This document shows positions 1-8,661 of a DNA stretch of 64,000 nucleotides, piece by piece; within the stretch, counting starts at the first letter, position 1, and each line of letters opens with the position of its first letter. Position numbers and translations under genes: made by a program. Under the pieces are notes generated by a model. That model was not told the DNA's origin. It did not search any database and saw nothing but the letters and a program-made list of their open reading frames with translations. This stretch comes from Actinomycetes bacterium (GTDB taxonomy: Bacteria; Actinomycetota; Thermoleophilia; Gaiellales; F1-60-MAGs149): contig JANYCN010000021.1 of assembly GCA_025360225.1 (NCBI GenBank), forward strand, positions 1 through 64,000. The letters run 5' to 3'.

Positions 1-39
1 CACGACCCCGAAATGCGTCGAGCGCCAGATCGATACCAG

Positions 40-80
40 AACCTGTATATATCTATATAGTCTGATATTATCGAAATTCA
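40..80 (+). promoter_or_regulatory. AT-rich upstream region of ArsR-CheW gene with short palindromes; candidate promoter/operator
   Basis: TGTATATATCTATATAGTCTGATATTATCGAAATTCA directly before ATG 81; contains CTATATAG palindrome (53-60) in otherwise very GC-rich DNA. Confidence 0.4.
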
Positions 81-881
81 ATGTCTGATTCCGTAGATAT
101 CAGCCGTGTAGCCGCGCCGCTCTTCCGTGCGCTCGCCGATCCGACGCGGCTGGCGTTGTTGGCGGCGATCGGCGAGGAGGAGGTTCCGGTGCTCGCGCTC
201 GCGGCGCGCGTCGGCGAGGCGCAACCGAAGGTGTCAGGGCACCTCGCCGTCCTTCGCGCCGCGGGACTGGTCGAGACGCGGCGCGAGCACCGCAGCGTGC
301 TGTACCGACATGCTGACGGCGGGCACGTCGCGCGGATCCTCGCCGAGGCGACGGAGCTGCTGGAGACGCAGGGGCGCCTCAGACCCGAGGTCGCGCGCTC
401 CTCCGAGGACGCCGACGACGACGGCCCCGAGCCCGTCGGCGAACCTCCGGCGCGGCCGCCGGCGGCGACGGCTGGAGCGGGAATGCACGTGTTCCTTCGG
501 CTCGGCGGCGAGCGCTACGCCCTGCCGGCGCGCCAGGTGCGCGAGGCGCTGCCCTACCGGTCGCTGCGCAGCGTCCCGTCGACGCTGCCGGCGCTCGTCG
601 GGATCACCACCGTCCGCGGCGCCCTACTCGACGTGTTCGACCTCGCAGCGTTCCTCGGCGTCTCCTCCGCGCCGCCCGGGTCGATCGTCATCGCCGTTGA
701 CCGGTGGGGGCGAACCGCGGGTCTCGCAGTCGAGGCGGTAGAGTCGATCGACGAGGTCACGGCACACGACATCCGTCCCCCCCAGTCCGACGCCCCGGGG
801 ATCGCCGCCCTGGCGTTCACGCCGACGGGGCTCGCGCTGCTGCTCGACGCCGACGCGCTCGTCGGGCTGCTACACGGCTAG
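81..881 (+). CDS. ArsR-family winged HTH fused to CheW-like domain
   Basis: N-term LFRALADPTRLALLAAI...VSGHLAVLRAAGLVETRREHRSVLYRH (ArsR HTH); C-term FLRLGGERYALPARQVREALPYRSLRSVPSTLPALVGITTVRGALLDVFDL (CheW-like). Confidence 0.85.
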   Translation: MSDSVDISRVAAPLFRALADPTRLALLAAIGEEEVPVLALAARVGEAQPKVSGHLAVLRAAGLVETRREHRSVLYRHADGGHVARILAEATELLETQGRLRPEVARSSEDADDDGPEPVGEPPARPPAATAGAGMHVFLRLGGERYALPARQVREALPYRSLRSVPSTLPALVGITTVRGALLDVFDLAAFLGVSSAPPGSIVIAVDRWGRTAGLAVEAVESIDEVTAHDIRPPQSDAPGIAALAFTPTGLALLLDADALVGLLHG

Positions 882-890
882 CCTTCTGGC

Positions 891-992
891 ATGAAGGAGC
901 GCGCAAGCATCCGACTGGCCGGGGTGGCGGCGCTCCTGATCGCGATGCTCTTCGTCGCGTTCGGGCTCGTCGCCGGCTCAGGGCGCGGCTAG
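891..992 (+). CDS. putative small single-TM protein (33 aa)
   Basis: ATG...TAG: MKERASIRLAGVAALLIAMLFVAFGLVAGSGRG; hydrophobic core after basic N-term; only 9 nt after upstream stop. Confidence 0.4.
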   Translation: MKERASIRLAGVAALLIAMLFVAFGLVAGSGRG

Positions 993-2027
993 CCCACCCA
1001 TCGTTCGGACGGCAACCAGCTCGGCCGCGCGGTCGGGAAGCTCCCCCGCGACCTTCCGCGCCAAGAGCTCGGCCAACACCGCGCCAACACGCGGGCCGGG
1101 TGGGATCGCGAGCTCGCGCATCACGTCAGCGCCATCAAGCTCCGTCCGAACGTGCCGGTCGTGAACCAGGTAGCGCTCGATCGAACGACGCCGGGCAGGG
1201 TCGCGGACGGCGAGCGCGACGAGCGCCTCCAGCGAGCCGGGCCGAACCGCGCCAAGGCCCAGCGTCGCCGCCCGGTAGCGGCCGCGAACGGCATCCGGCG
1301 CGCACGAACGGGCAAGCTCGTCTGCGTCGCGGACCATCGCGCCGTCACCATCGAGCCCGAGCTCCCCTCCGGCTCCGAGGGCGAGCAACGAGTCGACGAC
1401 GCGATCGGCAGACACCTCGTCGAGCGCCAACGCGAGCGCCGACTCCCGCCGGTCGTTGGAGAGGCGCCCGAGCCCGGATAGGCCGTCGCGAACGAGCTCC
1501 GTGGTGTGCGGCTCGATCGCGAACGACAGCCGCGCGGCGTAACGTGCCGCGCGGATGATCCGCGTCGGGTCATCGGCGAACGAACCGTCGTGCAACACGC
1601 GAACGAGTCCCGCCTCGATGTCCAGGACGCCTCCGAACGGGTCGAGCACCACGCCGTCGCCGAGGAGCGGCCGCGCGAGCGCGTTGATCGTGAAGTCGCG
1701 CCGAGCGAGATCCGCGACGATCGACGCTCCGAGCGTGACGACTGGCAACCCGCCGGGAGACCCGTAGACCTCGGTGCGCGTCGACGCCACGTCGACCACG
1801 CCGTCCGGCCCGACGACCTCGGCGGTACCGAAAGGCTCATGAACGACGACGATGCGCCACCCGTGATCGCACGCCAACTGGCGTGCGAACGCGATCCCGT
1901 CCCCCTCCACCGCCACGTCGACGTCCAACGGGTCGACGCCGCGCAGACGATCACGGACGGCGCCCCCGACGAGGTAGACGGGAGCGCCGAACCGCACGGC
2001 CGTCGCAGTGACGGCGGCGAGCGTCAT
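978..2027 (-). CDS. CCA tRNA nucleotidyltransferase / poly(A) polymerase family protein
   Basis: VYLVGGAVRDRLRG...DVDVAVEGDG...RDFTINALAR...DPTRIIRAARYAARL. Confidence 0.88.
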   Translation of the reverse strand: MTLAAVTATAVRFGAPVYLVGGAVRDRLRGVDPLDVDVAVEGDGIAFARQLACDHGWRIVVVHEPFGTAEVVGPDGVVDVASTRTEVYGSPGGLPVVTLGASIVADLARRDFTINALARPLLGDGVVLDPFGGVLDIEAGLVRVLHDGSFADDPTRIIRAARYAARLSFAIEPHTTELVRDGLSGLGRLSNDRRESALALALDEVSADRVVDSLLALGAGGELGLDGDGAMVRDADELARSCAPDAVRGRYRAATLGLGAVRPGSLEALVALAVRDPARRRSIERYLVHDRHVRTELDGADVMRELAIPPGPRVGAVLAELLARKVAGELPDRAAELVAVRTMGGLAAP

Positions 2028-2407
2028 GCCGTGGCGATCGCCTCGATCTCGATCAGCGCGCCACCGGGAAGCTTCGCCACCTCGAACGTCGAGCGCGCAG
2101 GGTGCGGCGAAGGGATCCGCTCCTTGTAGACCGCGTTGACGGCGGCGAAGTCGCCGAGATCCTGCAAGAACACGGTCGTCTTGACGAGGTTCTCGAGCGA
2201 CGACCCTGCAGCCTCGAGGATCACCGCGAGGTTGTCGATCGTCCGGTGCGTCTGCGCCACGATCCCGCCATCGACGAGCACGCCGTCTGGCGTGAACCCG
2301 ACCTGGCCAGCGGTGAACACCAGCCCGTTAGCGATGATCGCCTGGTTGTACGGCGCGCCGTTAAATGGAGCCGGCGCCTTGTCAGTGAGAACAGCAGACT
2401 TCGTCAT
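2024..2407 (-). CDS. ridA: RidA/YjgF family protein
   Basis: APYNQAIIANGLVFTAGQVGF...VKTTVFLQDLGDFAAVNAVY...ARSTFEVAKLPGGALIEIEAIA; start chosen at internal ATG. Confidence 0.88.
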   Translation of the reverse strand: MTKSAVLTDKAPAPFNGAPYNQAIIANGLVFTAGQVGFTPDGVLVDGGIVAQTHRTIDNLAVILEAAGSSLENLVKTTVFLQDLGDFAAVNAVYKERIPSPHPARSTFEVAKLPGGALIEIEAIATA

Positions 2408-2430
2408 ACCGACACGGTAGCCTCTCGCCC

Positions 2431-3561
2431 ATGACGCAGAGCCCGCACCTCGCCACGCCGTCCGGCAAGCCACGCGCCCGCGCGCTAAGCATCCCCTTCG
2501 ACGGCGACCCGGGAACGTGGAACGCCATCACCGACGTCCCAGGCGTCGAGGTCGGCTACCGCACGCTGATCGAGGGAAGCGACGTCCGCACCGGCGTGAC
2601 GGCGATCCACCCACGGGGTCGCACGAACCCTGGCGACCCGTGCACGGCCGGCTGGTACTCGCTGAACGGCAACGGCGAGATGACCGGTACGACGTGGATC
2701 GAGGAGAGCGGCACGCTGTCGCTGCCCGTGACGATCACCAACACCCATGCCGTCGGGATCGCGCAGGAGGCGACGGTACGCTGGGTCGCCGACACCGACC
2801 CGAGGCTCGCCGAGCTCTGGCTCCTGCCCGTTGCGGCCGAGACGTGGGACGGCATCCTGAACGACATCAACGGCGGGCACGTGACGCGCGAGGTCGCAAC
2901 CGACGCGATCACCGCAGCGCGGAGTGGACCGATCGAAGAGGGGTCGGTCGGGGGCGGCACCGGGATGAACTGCTACGGGTTCAAGGGCGGCGTCGGCACC
3001 GCGTCGCGCCTCGTGCGCCACGGCGCCGAGACGTACACCGTCGGCGCGCTGCTGCAATGCAACTTTGGCTCACGCGAGGAGCTCGCGATCGCCGGCACGC
3101 CGCTCGGCTCGGCGCTCGCAGATGACAACCCGCTCGCCACCTACCCCGCCCGGCCCGGCAGCGGCTCGGTGATCGCCGTGATCGCCACCGACGCGCCGCT
3201 CCTGCCGGGCCAGTGCAAGGCGCTGGCCCGCCGCGTACCTCTCGGCCTCGCCCGCACCGGCACCGCCGGCAGCCACTTCTCCGGCGACATCTTTCTCGCG
3301 TTCTCAACCGCGAACGCAGGCGCCTTCGGCGTCGGGTTCCCGACCGACGCGGACGCCGAAGCGGGAACGCTCGAGCACGTGTCGTTCGTGCCGTGGCGGT
3401 CGATCGACCCGCTCTACACGGCGGTCGTGCAGTGCGTCGAGGAGGCGGTCGTCAACGCCCTCGTCGCGAACGAGACGATGGTCGGACGCGACGGCTGGCG
3501 CTCGCCGGGGCTCCCCCGCGACCGCGTCGAGGCGCTCATCCGGACAGCGGCGCGGCGATAG
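2431..3561 (+). CDS. P1 (S58, DmpA-type) aminopeptidase
   Basis: ITDVPGVEVGYRTL...GGTGMNCYGFKGGVGTASR...GSGSVIAVIATDAPLLPGQCKALARRVPLGLARTG..SGDIFLAFST. Confidence 0.88.
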   Translation: MTQSPHLATPSGKPRARALSIPFDGDPGTWNAITDVPGVEVGYRTLIEGSDVRTGVTAIHPRGRTNPGDPCTAGWYSLNGNGEMTGTTWIEESGTLSLPVTITNTHAVGIAQEATVRWVADTDPRLAELWLLPVAAETWDGILNDINGGHVTREVATDAITAARSGPIEEGSVGGGTGMNCYGFKGGVGTASRLVRHGAETYTVGALLQCNFGSREELAIAGTPLGSALADDNPLATYPARPGSGSVIAVIATDAPLLPGQCKALARRVPLGLARTGTAGSHFSGDIFLAFSTANAGAFGVGFPTDADAEAGTLEHVSFVPWRSIDPLYTAVVQCVEEAVVNALVANETMVGRDGWRSPGLPRDRVEALIRTAARR

Positions 3562-3586
3562 TGGCGATCGGCACGAACGCTACACG

Positions 3587-3693
3587 CGGTGCCAGGCACA
3601 ACGTGTAGCGCACGCCCGCAAAAGCGCATGGATCCACGGGGCGCTCCAGTTCGTGCCTGGCTCCGTGGTGGAGCGCCCCGCGGTGTAGCGCAC
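3587..3693. repeat. Intergenic palindromic element: near-perfect 15-bp inverted repeat plus 11-bp direct repeat
   Basis: CCACGGGGCGCTCCA (3634-3648) / TGGAGCGCCCCGCGG (3669-3683), one mismatch; GTGTAGCGCAC at 3603-3613 and 3683-3693; GTGCCAGGCAC / GTGCCTGGC cores. Confidence 0.7.
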
Positions 3694-3750
3694 CGCCAAC
3701 GCCGCTGCCCGGGGCATCGCCCCGACCACGGGTGCCTCTCGATCCCCGGT

Positions 3751-5037
3751 CTATGCGCTGACGCGCTCGATCGCCGCGCCGAGCGCGCGCAAGCGCTCGT
3801 CGATGCGCTCGTAGCCACGGTCGATCTGGCCGACGTTGCCGATCACCGTCGTCCCGTCGGCACAGAGGCCCGCGATCAGCATCGCCATGCCGGCGCGGAT
3901 GTCGGGGCTCTCGACACGCTCGCCGATCAGCCGCGCCGGGCCGGTGATGACGCAACGATGGGGGTCGCAGAGCACGATCCGCGCGCCCATCGTGACGAGC
4001 TTGTCGGTGAAGACGAGACGGTTCTCGAACATCTTCTCGTAGATCAGGACCGTTCCCCTCGCCTGCGTCGCGACTGCCACGGCGATCGAGGTCAGGTCGG
4101 CCGGGAACTGTGGCCACGGCCCGTCCTCGAGCTTCGGGATCTGGTCGCCCATGTCGTTCGCGATCACGAGCTCCTGCCCGGGCGGTACTCGCAGGTCGCT
4201 GCCGACGAGCTCGGTGTGCACGCCGAGGCGTCGGAACCCGTGCAGGATCGCACGCAGGTCGTTCGGCTCGACGCCGGACACCGTCACGTCACCGCCAGTA
4301 ACCGCTGCGAGGCCGACGAACGAGGCGATCTCGATGTAGTCGGGGCCGATGCGATGGGTGGTGCCGTGGAGCCGCGCGACGCCCTCGATGTGCAGCATGT
4401 TCGAGCCGATCCCGTCAATCGAGGCACCCATCGAGACGAGCATCCGGCAGAGGTCCTGGACGTGTGGCTCGCACGCCGCGTTCAGTAGACAGGTCCGGCC
4501 TGGCGCGAGGACCGCCGCCATGATCGCGTTCTCGCTGCCGGTCACGCTCGGCTCGTCGAGGAACACCTCGGCGCCCTTCAGGCCGTTCGGAGCGTCGATC
4601 GCATAGCCACGATCGACGACGACGGATGCGCCGAGGGCCTCGAAGGCGAGGAAGTGCGTGTCGAGCCGGCGCCGGCCGATCACGTCGCCGCCAGGCGGCG
4701 GCACGACGACGGTGCCACATCGTGCAAGCAGCGGGCCGGCGAACAGAATCGACGCGCGGATCCGCTGGCACAGCGCACGGTTCAGGGTCGAGCTGCGCAG
4801 GTCACCGGCGACGATCCGCAGCTCGTTCTGCGCAACCCAGGACACCTCACCGCCGAGATCGGCGACGATCTCCGCCATGATCTCCACGTCGCGGATCCGC
4901 GGGACGTTCGTCAGGCGCACCTCCTCGCCCGTGAGAAGCGCCGCCGCGATCGCCGGCAGTGCGGCGTTCTTGTTTCCCTCCGGCGCGATCGTGCCGGCAA
5001 GAGGGCGCCCGCCCTCGATGACGAAATGATCGGACAC
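3751..5037 (-). CDS. murA: UDP-N-acetylglucosamine 1-carboxyvinyltransferase (MurA), Asp-type active-site loop
   Basis: FVIEGGRPLAGTIAPEGNKNAALPAIAAALLT...RASILFAGPLLARCG...PPGGDVIGRRRLDTH; GTG start at 5037. Confidence 0.93.
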   Translation of the reverse strand: MSDHFVIEGGRPLAGTIAPEGNKNAALPAIAAALLTGEEVRLTNVPRIRDVEIMAEIVADLGGEVSWVAQNELRIVAGDLRSSTLNRALCQRIRASILFAGPLLARCGTVVVPPPGGDVIGRRRLDTHFLAFEALGASVVVDRGYAIDAPNGLKGAEVFLDEPSVTGSENAIMAAVLAPGRTCLLNAACEPHVQDLCRMLVSMGASIDGIGSNMLHIEGVARLHGTTHRIGPDYIEIASFVGLAAVTGGDVTVSGVEPNDLRAILHGFRRLGVHTELVGSDLRVPPGQELVIANDMGDQIPKLEDGPWPQFPADLTSIAVAVATQARGTVLIYEKMFENRLVFTDKLVTMGARIVLCDPHRCVITGPARLIGERVESPDIRAGMAMLIAGLCADGTTVIGNVGQIDRGYERIDERLRALGAAIERVSA

Positions 5038-5104
5038 CGTCCGCGAGGCCACCGTCGACACGGATGGCCATGCTACCAGCGCACAGAGAGGATCCCGCCG
5101 CCCG

Positions 5105-5677
5105 ATGAGCGAGCTTGTAACTGATCGTGACGCCGCCTGGCGGCTCCTGTGCGAGTACACCGAGACGACGGCGTTGCGACGCCACGCGCTGGCCGTCGAG
5201 GCGGCGGTGCGCTGGTACGCGAACGCCGCAGGCGAGGATGCGGACGCGTGGGGATGCGCGGCGCTGCTGCACGACTTCGACTACGAGATCCACCCGACGA
5301 TCGACAAGCACCCGCAGGACGGTTTTCCGATCCTCCGCGAGCGTGGCTACCCGGAGTGGTTGATCCGTGCGATCGGCTGCCACGCGAACCATCTCGGGCT
5401 CGAGCGCGTCACCGCGCTGGAGAAGGTCATGTATGCCTGTGACGAGCTCGCCGGGTTCGTCCACGCCTGCGGGCTGGTGCGACCGGACGGGATCGCGACG
5501 CTCGAGCCCTCGTCCGTGAAGAAGAAGCTCAAGCAGAGGTCGTTCGCTGCCGGTGTGAACCGTGATGACGTCTACGAGGGAGTCACGTTGCTCGACATCG
5601 AGCTCGACCAGCACATCGCCAACGTGATCGAGGCGCTCCGCCCGATCGCCGCCGACCTCGGGCTTCGCGATGCGTAG
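5105..5677 (+). CDS. HD-domain phosphohydrolase
   Basis: ALRRHALAVEAAVRWYA...GCAALLHDFDYE...LIRAIGCHAN. Confidence 0.8.
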   Translation: MSELVTDRDAAWRLLCEYTETTALRRHALAVEAAVRWYANAAGEDADAWGCAALLHDFDYEIHPTIDKHPQDGFPILRERGYPEWLIRAIGCHANHLGLERVTALEKVMYACDELAGFVHACGLVRPDGIATLEPSSVKKKLKQRSFAAGVNRDDVYEGVTLLDIELDQHIANVIEALRPIAADLGLRDA

Positions 5678-6677
5678 GGCACTCGTCACCGTCACGACCG
5701 TCGTGGCCCTCCTCGCGCCGGTGACGGCGGCGAGCGCGAGCCCGGTGAGCGCAGCCGAGGCGCAGCGGATCGAGTCGGGCCTGACGTACAGGTCCGGGAC
5801 GCTGGTCGTCCACGAAGCGCAGATCGCGTTGCCGACAGGCTTCCGTTACCTCGGGGCGACGGACGCACAGCTCGTCCTGACGAAGATCTACGGGAACCCG
5901 CCAGACACGAACATCCTAGCGCTCGTCGTGCCACCGGACACGAACGTCCTCACCGCAACCTACGACGTCGTCGTGACCTACGATGACGGCGGTCACATCT
6001 CCGACAGCGACGCGGCGAGCACGAACTGGACCGAGCAGCTCGCACAGATCAAGCAGGACGCGAGCGACCGCAACGACCAGCGCGTGCGCGACGGGTACCC
6101 CAAGCTGGACGTCGTTCGCTGGGCGGAGCCGCCGCGCTACGACGCGACGACCCACAAGCTGTACTGGGCGAAGGACATCCTGTTCGGCGACTCGCCGGTG
6201 CACCAGATGAACTACGACGTGCGCGTCCTGGGCCGCGAGGGAGTGCTCGACCTCTCCGCCGTCGCAACCGTCAACGACCTGCCCGCCGTCCGGGAGGGGA
6301 TGCAGACGATCCTCCAAGCATCAAGCTTCACTTCAGGTCGAGGATATGCGGACTACAAGGATGGCGACAGGACGTCCGAGCTGACGATCGCCGCGCTGGT
6401 CGCCGGCGGCGCAGCGGTTGCGGTGAAAACCGGACTCCTCGCGACGATCGGCGCGTTGCTGCTGAAGGGCAAGTTCCTCCTCCTCGGGCTGCTCGCGCTG
6501 ATCCGACCGATAGGCCGGCGACTGAAGCGACGGTCGAAACCGCCAACGCCGACCTCAGGCGCCGACGACGTCGACAAGGCGGTCGACGTCTCCACGGTCG
6601 TTCCAGAACCCGATCGAGGCACGGACGGTGCCGAACCCGGGGATCGCACGGACGAGCACGCCGGCGCGAGCAGCTAA
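5670..6677 (+). CDS. DUF2167-like membrane protein
   Basis: signal peptide; VVRWAEPPRYDATTHKLYWAKDI...NYDVRVLGREGVLDLSAVATV; C-terminal TM helix. Confidence 0.65.
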   Translation: MRRALVTVTTVVALLAPVTAASASPVSAAEAQRIESGLTYRSGTLVVHEAQIALPTGFRYLGATDAQLVLTKIYGNPPDTNILALVVPPDTNVLTATYDVVVTYDDGGHISDSDAASTNWTEQLAQIKQDASDRNDQRVRDGYPKLDVVRWAEPPRYDATTHKLYWAKDILFGDSPVHQMNYDVRVLGREGVLDLSAVATVNDLPAVREGMQTILQASSFTSGRGYADYKDGDRTSELTIAALVAGGAAVAVKTGLLATIGALLLKGKFLLLGLLALIRPIGRRLKRRSKPPTPTSGADDVDKAVDVSTVVPEPDRGTDGAEPGDRTDEHAGASS

Positions 6678-7670
6678 CGCAACGACCTCGTTCGGATCAC
6701 GACCGGGAACGGCGAAGGTGACGATCGTGGAAGGCGCCGACGGCCGCACGACCTCGACGCCCGCGAGGCTGTCGAGGGCGGCCGACGCCTGCGCGGCGAG
6801 CGCCGCGGACGCTGCGAACGCGCCGTCCCAGCCGACCTCGTTGCGCCAGTTGACCGCGGCGACGAGACCGACGAGCGCCGTCATCGTGATCGTCCCAGCA
6901 TCGAGCCGCCGCGCGCCCGCCCACTCTGCCGGGACCGACCCGGAATGGCGGTCACGCGACAGGTACCAGGGCCAGGCGGTGGCGAGCGCCTCGAGCCGCT
7001 CGGGACGAACCCACAGCGCGCCCGTGCCCGACGGTCCGCAGAGCCACTTCTGGCCGGAGATCGTGTAGAAGTCGACGCCGTCAGCGCCCGGATCGATCCG
7101 GATCGCCCCACCGGACTGGGCGCCGTCGACGAGGAACGTCGCGCCGGCGGCGTGCGTGTCAGCCGCGATCGCCGCGAGCGGGAGAACGTCACCGGTCGTC
7201 CACAGAACGTGGCTGATCGCGACGAGACGCGTGCGCGGACCGAGCGCCGCGGCGATCGCAGCTCGCGTCGGCTCAACGACCCGCGTGACGGTGCCGTAGC
7301 GCGCCGCGAGCTGATGCAGCGGCTCGGTGATCCCCGGGTGCTCGTGGCTCGTCGTGACGATCTCGTCACCGGCCTGCCAGTCGATGCCGGACACGACGAG
7401 GTTCACGCCCTCGGTCGTCGAGTGGGTGAGCGCGATCTCCTCGACGCTGCCGTTTGCGACCGTCGCGAACGCGGCACGAGCGGCGTCCATGTCGGCGAGC
7501 ATCGCCGCGAACGCTGACGGGCTGATCCGCCCGTCGTTGAACGCCGTCGCCTGGTGGGCTGCCATCGCGTCGGCCGACGCACGAGGAACGGGCCCGAACG
7601 TCCCCGCGTTCAGGTACGCGGTGGCCGTGACCGAGGGGAGGTCTGCGCGGATGCGAGCGAGTTCAACCAT
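6555..7670 (-). CDS. Aminotransferase class V (PLP-dependent) family protein
   Basis: AYLNAGTFGPVPRAS...LTHSTTEGVNLVV...SHVLWTTGDVLP...TFLVDGAQSGGAIRID...GQKWLCGPSGTGALWV. Confidence 0.88.
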   Translation of the reverse strand: MVELARIRADLPSVTATAYLNAGTFGPVPRASADAMAAHQATAFNDGRISPSAFAAMLADMDAARAAFATVANGSVEEIALTHSTTEGVNLVVSGIDWQAGDEIVTTSHEHPGITEPLHQLAARYGTVTRVVEPTRAAIAAALGPRTRLVAISHVLWTTGDVLPLAAIAADTHAAGATFLVDGAQSGGAIRIDPGADGVDFYTISGQKWLCGPSGTGALWVRPERLEALATAWPWYLSRDRHSGSVPAEWAGARRLDAGTITMTALVGLVAAVNWRNEVGWDGAFAASAALAAQASAALDSLAGVEVVRPSAPSTIVTFAVPGRDPNEVVALAARAGVLVRAIPGFGTVRASIGFWNDRGDVDRLVDVVGA

Positions 7671-7693
7671 GCCTGCAGGATACGCTGACGGGC

Positions 7694-8017
7694 GTGTCGC
7701 TCTTCCGCCGCCGCTTCAGCGACCTCGTTGCACGCCAGCTCGAGATGTACGCCGCCGAGCACCAGGTCCGGCTCGGGGTGCTCGCGTCAGAGCTCGCTGC
7801 GCACCGAGCCGGCGACGACGAGGACCTTCTGGAGACCTACGGAGACCTCCAAGACACGGTCGACGTCGCCGCAAGCGAGCTGCTCACGCTCCGCGACACC
7901 TACGCCCGGTCGCTCGACCCGGCGACCGTGCCGGCCTACGAGAAGGCGTTCCTTCGCGGCGTCCGTCGCCGCTTCCCGATGCTCACGCGGGCGATCGAGA
8001 CGGAGGACGTCGGGTGA
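7694..8017 (+). CDS. Hypothetical protein
   Basis: GTG-start ORF, 107 aa, stop overlaps the start of the downstream DedA gene (GTGA). Confidence 0.55.
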   Translation: MSLFRRRFSDLVARQLEMYAAEHQVRLGVLASELAAHRAGDDEDLLETYGDLQDTVDVAASELLTLRDTYARSLDPATVPAYEKAFLRGVRRRFPMLTRAIETEDVG

Positions 8018-8643
8018 GCTGGCTGACGAGCTGGATCCATCCGAGCGAGTGGATCGAGAGCTACGGCTACCCGGCGGTGTTCACGATCGTGTTCGTCGAG
8101 ACCGCCGGCATCCCGCTGCCCGGCGAGCTAACGCTGCTGCTCGCCGGCGTCGCCGCCGGCGCCGGACACCTCGACCTCGCGATCCTGATCCCGCTGGCAG
8201 CGATCGCCGCGATCGGCGGCGACAACGTCGGCTATGCCGTCGGACGGTTCGGCGGCCGACGTCTCGTGCTGCGCTTCGCCGATCTCGGTCGCGTCGCGCC
8301 GGCCCTTGCATGGGGTGAGCGGTTCTTCGCCCAGCACGGCGGCAAGACGGTGTTCCTCGCCCGTTGGACGGCCGGGCTGAGGATCTTCGGCGCCTGGATC
8401 GCCGGCATGACGCACATGCCGTACGGACGCTTCCTCCTCTGGAACGCGCTTGGTGGCGTCACGTGGGCGAGCGCCGTCGTGCTCCTCGGCTATGCCTTCT
8501 CGGCGAGCATCGGCCGGATCGAGAGCTACCTCGGCACCGCGAGCGAGGTGATCATCGGCGGCGCCGTCGCGGTCGCGATCTGGCTCCTCGTCCGACGGAT
8601 CCACAACGCACAGCACCGCGCCAGCGAACGTGACGGCGGATGA
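8014..8643 (+). CDS. DedA family membrane protein
   Basis: YGYPAVFTIVFVETAGIPLPGELTLLLAGVAA...GDNVGYAVGRFGG...FLARWTAGLRIFGAWIAGMTHMPYGRFLLWN; GTG start overlapping upstream TGA. Confidence 0.85.
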   Translation: MSWLTSWIHPSEWIESYGYPAVFTIVFVETAGIPLPGELTLLLAGVAAGAGHLDLAILIPLAAIAAIGGDNVGYAVGRFGGRRLVLRFADLGRVAPALAWGERFFAQHGGKTVFLARWTAGLRIFGAWIAGMTHMPYGRFLLWNALGGVTWASAVVLLGYAFSASIGRIESYLGTASEVIIGGAVAVAIWLLVRRIHNAQHRASERDGG

Positions 8644-8661
8644 CGCTGCGCCACGGCGCCG

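Noticed and set aside
704-1558. Long plus-strand ORF antisense to the CCA-adding enzyme
   Set aside because: Arg/Pro-rich shadow ORF typical of high-GC DNA; opposite strand has an unambiguous conserved protein.
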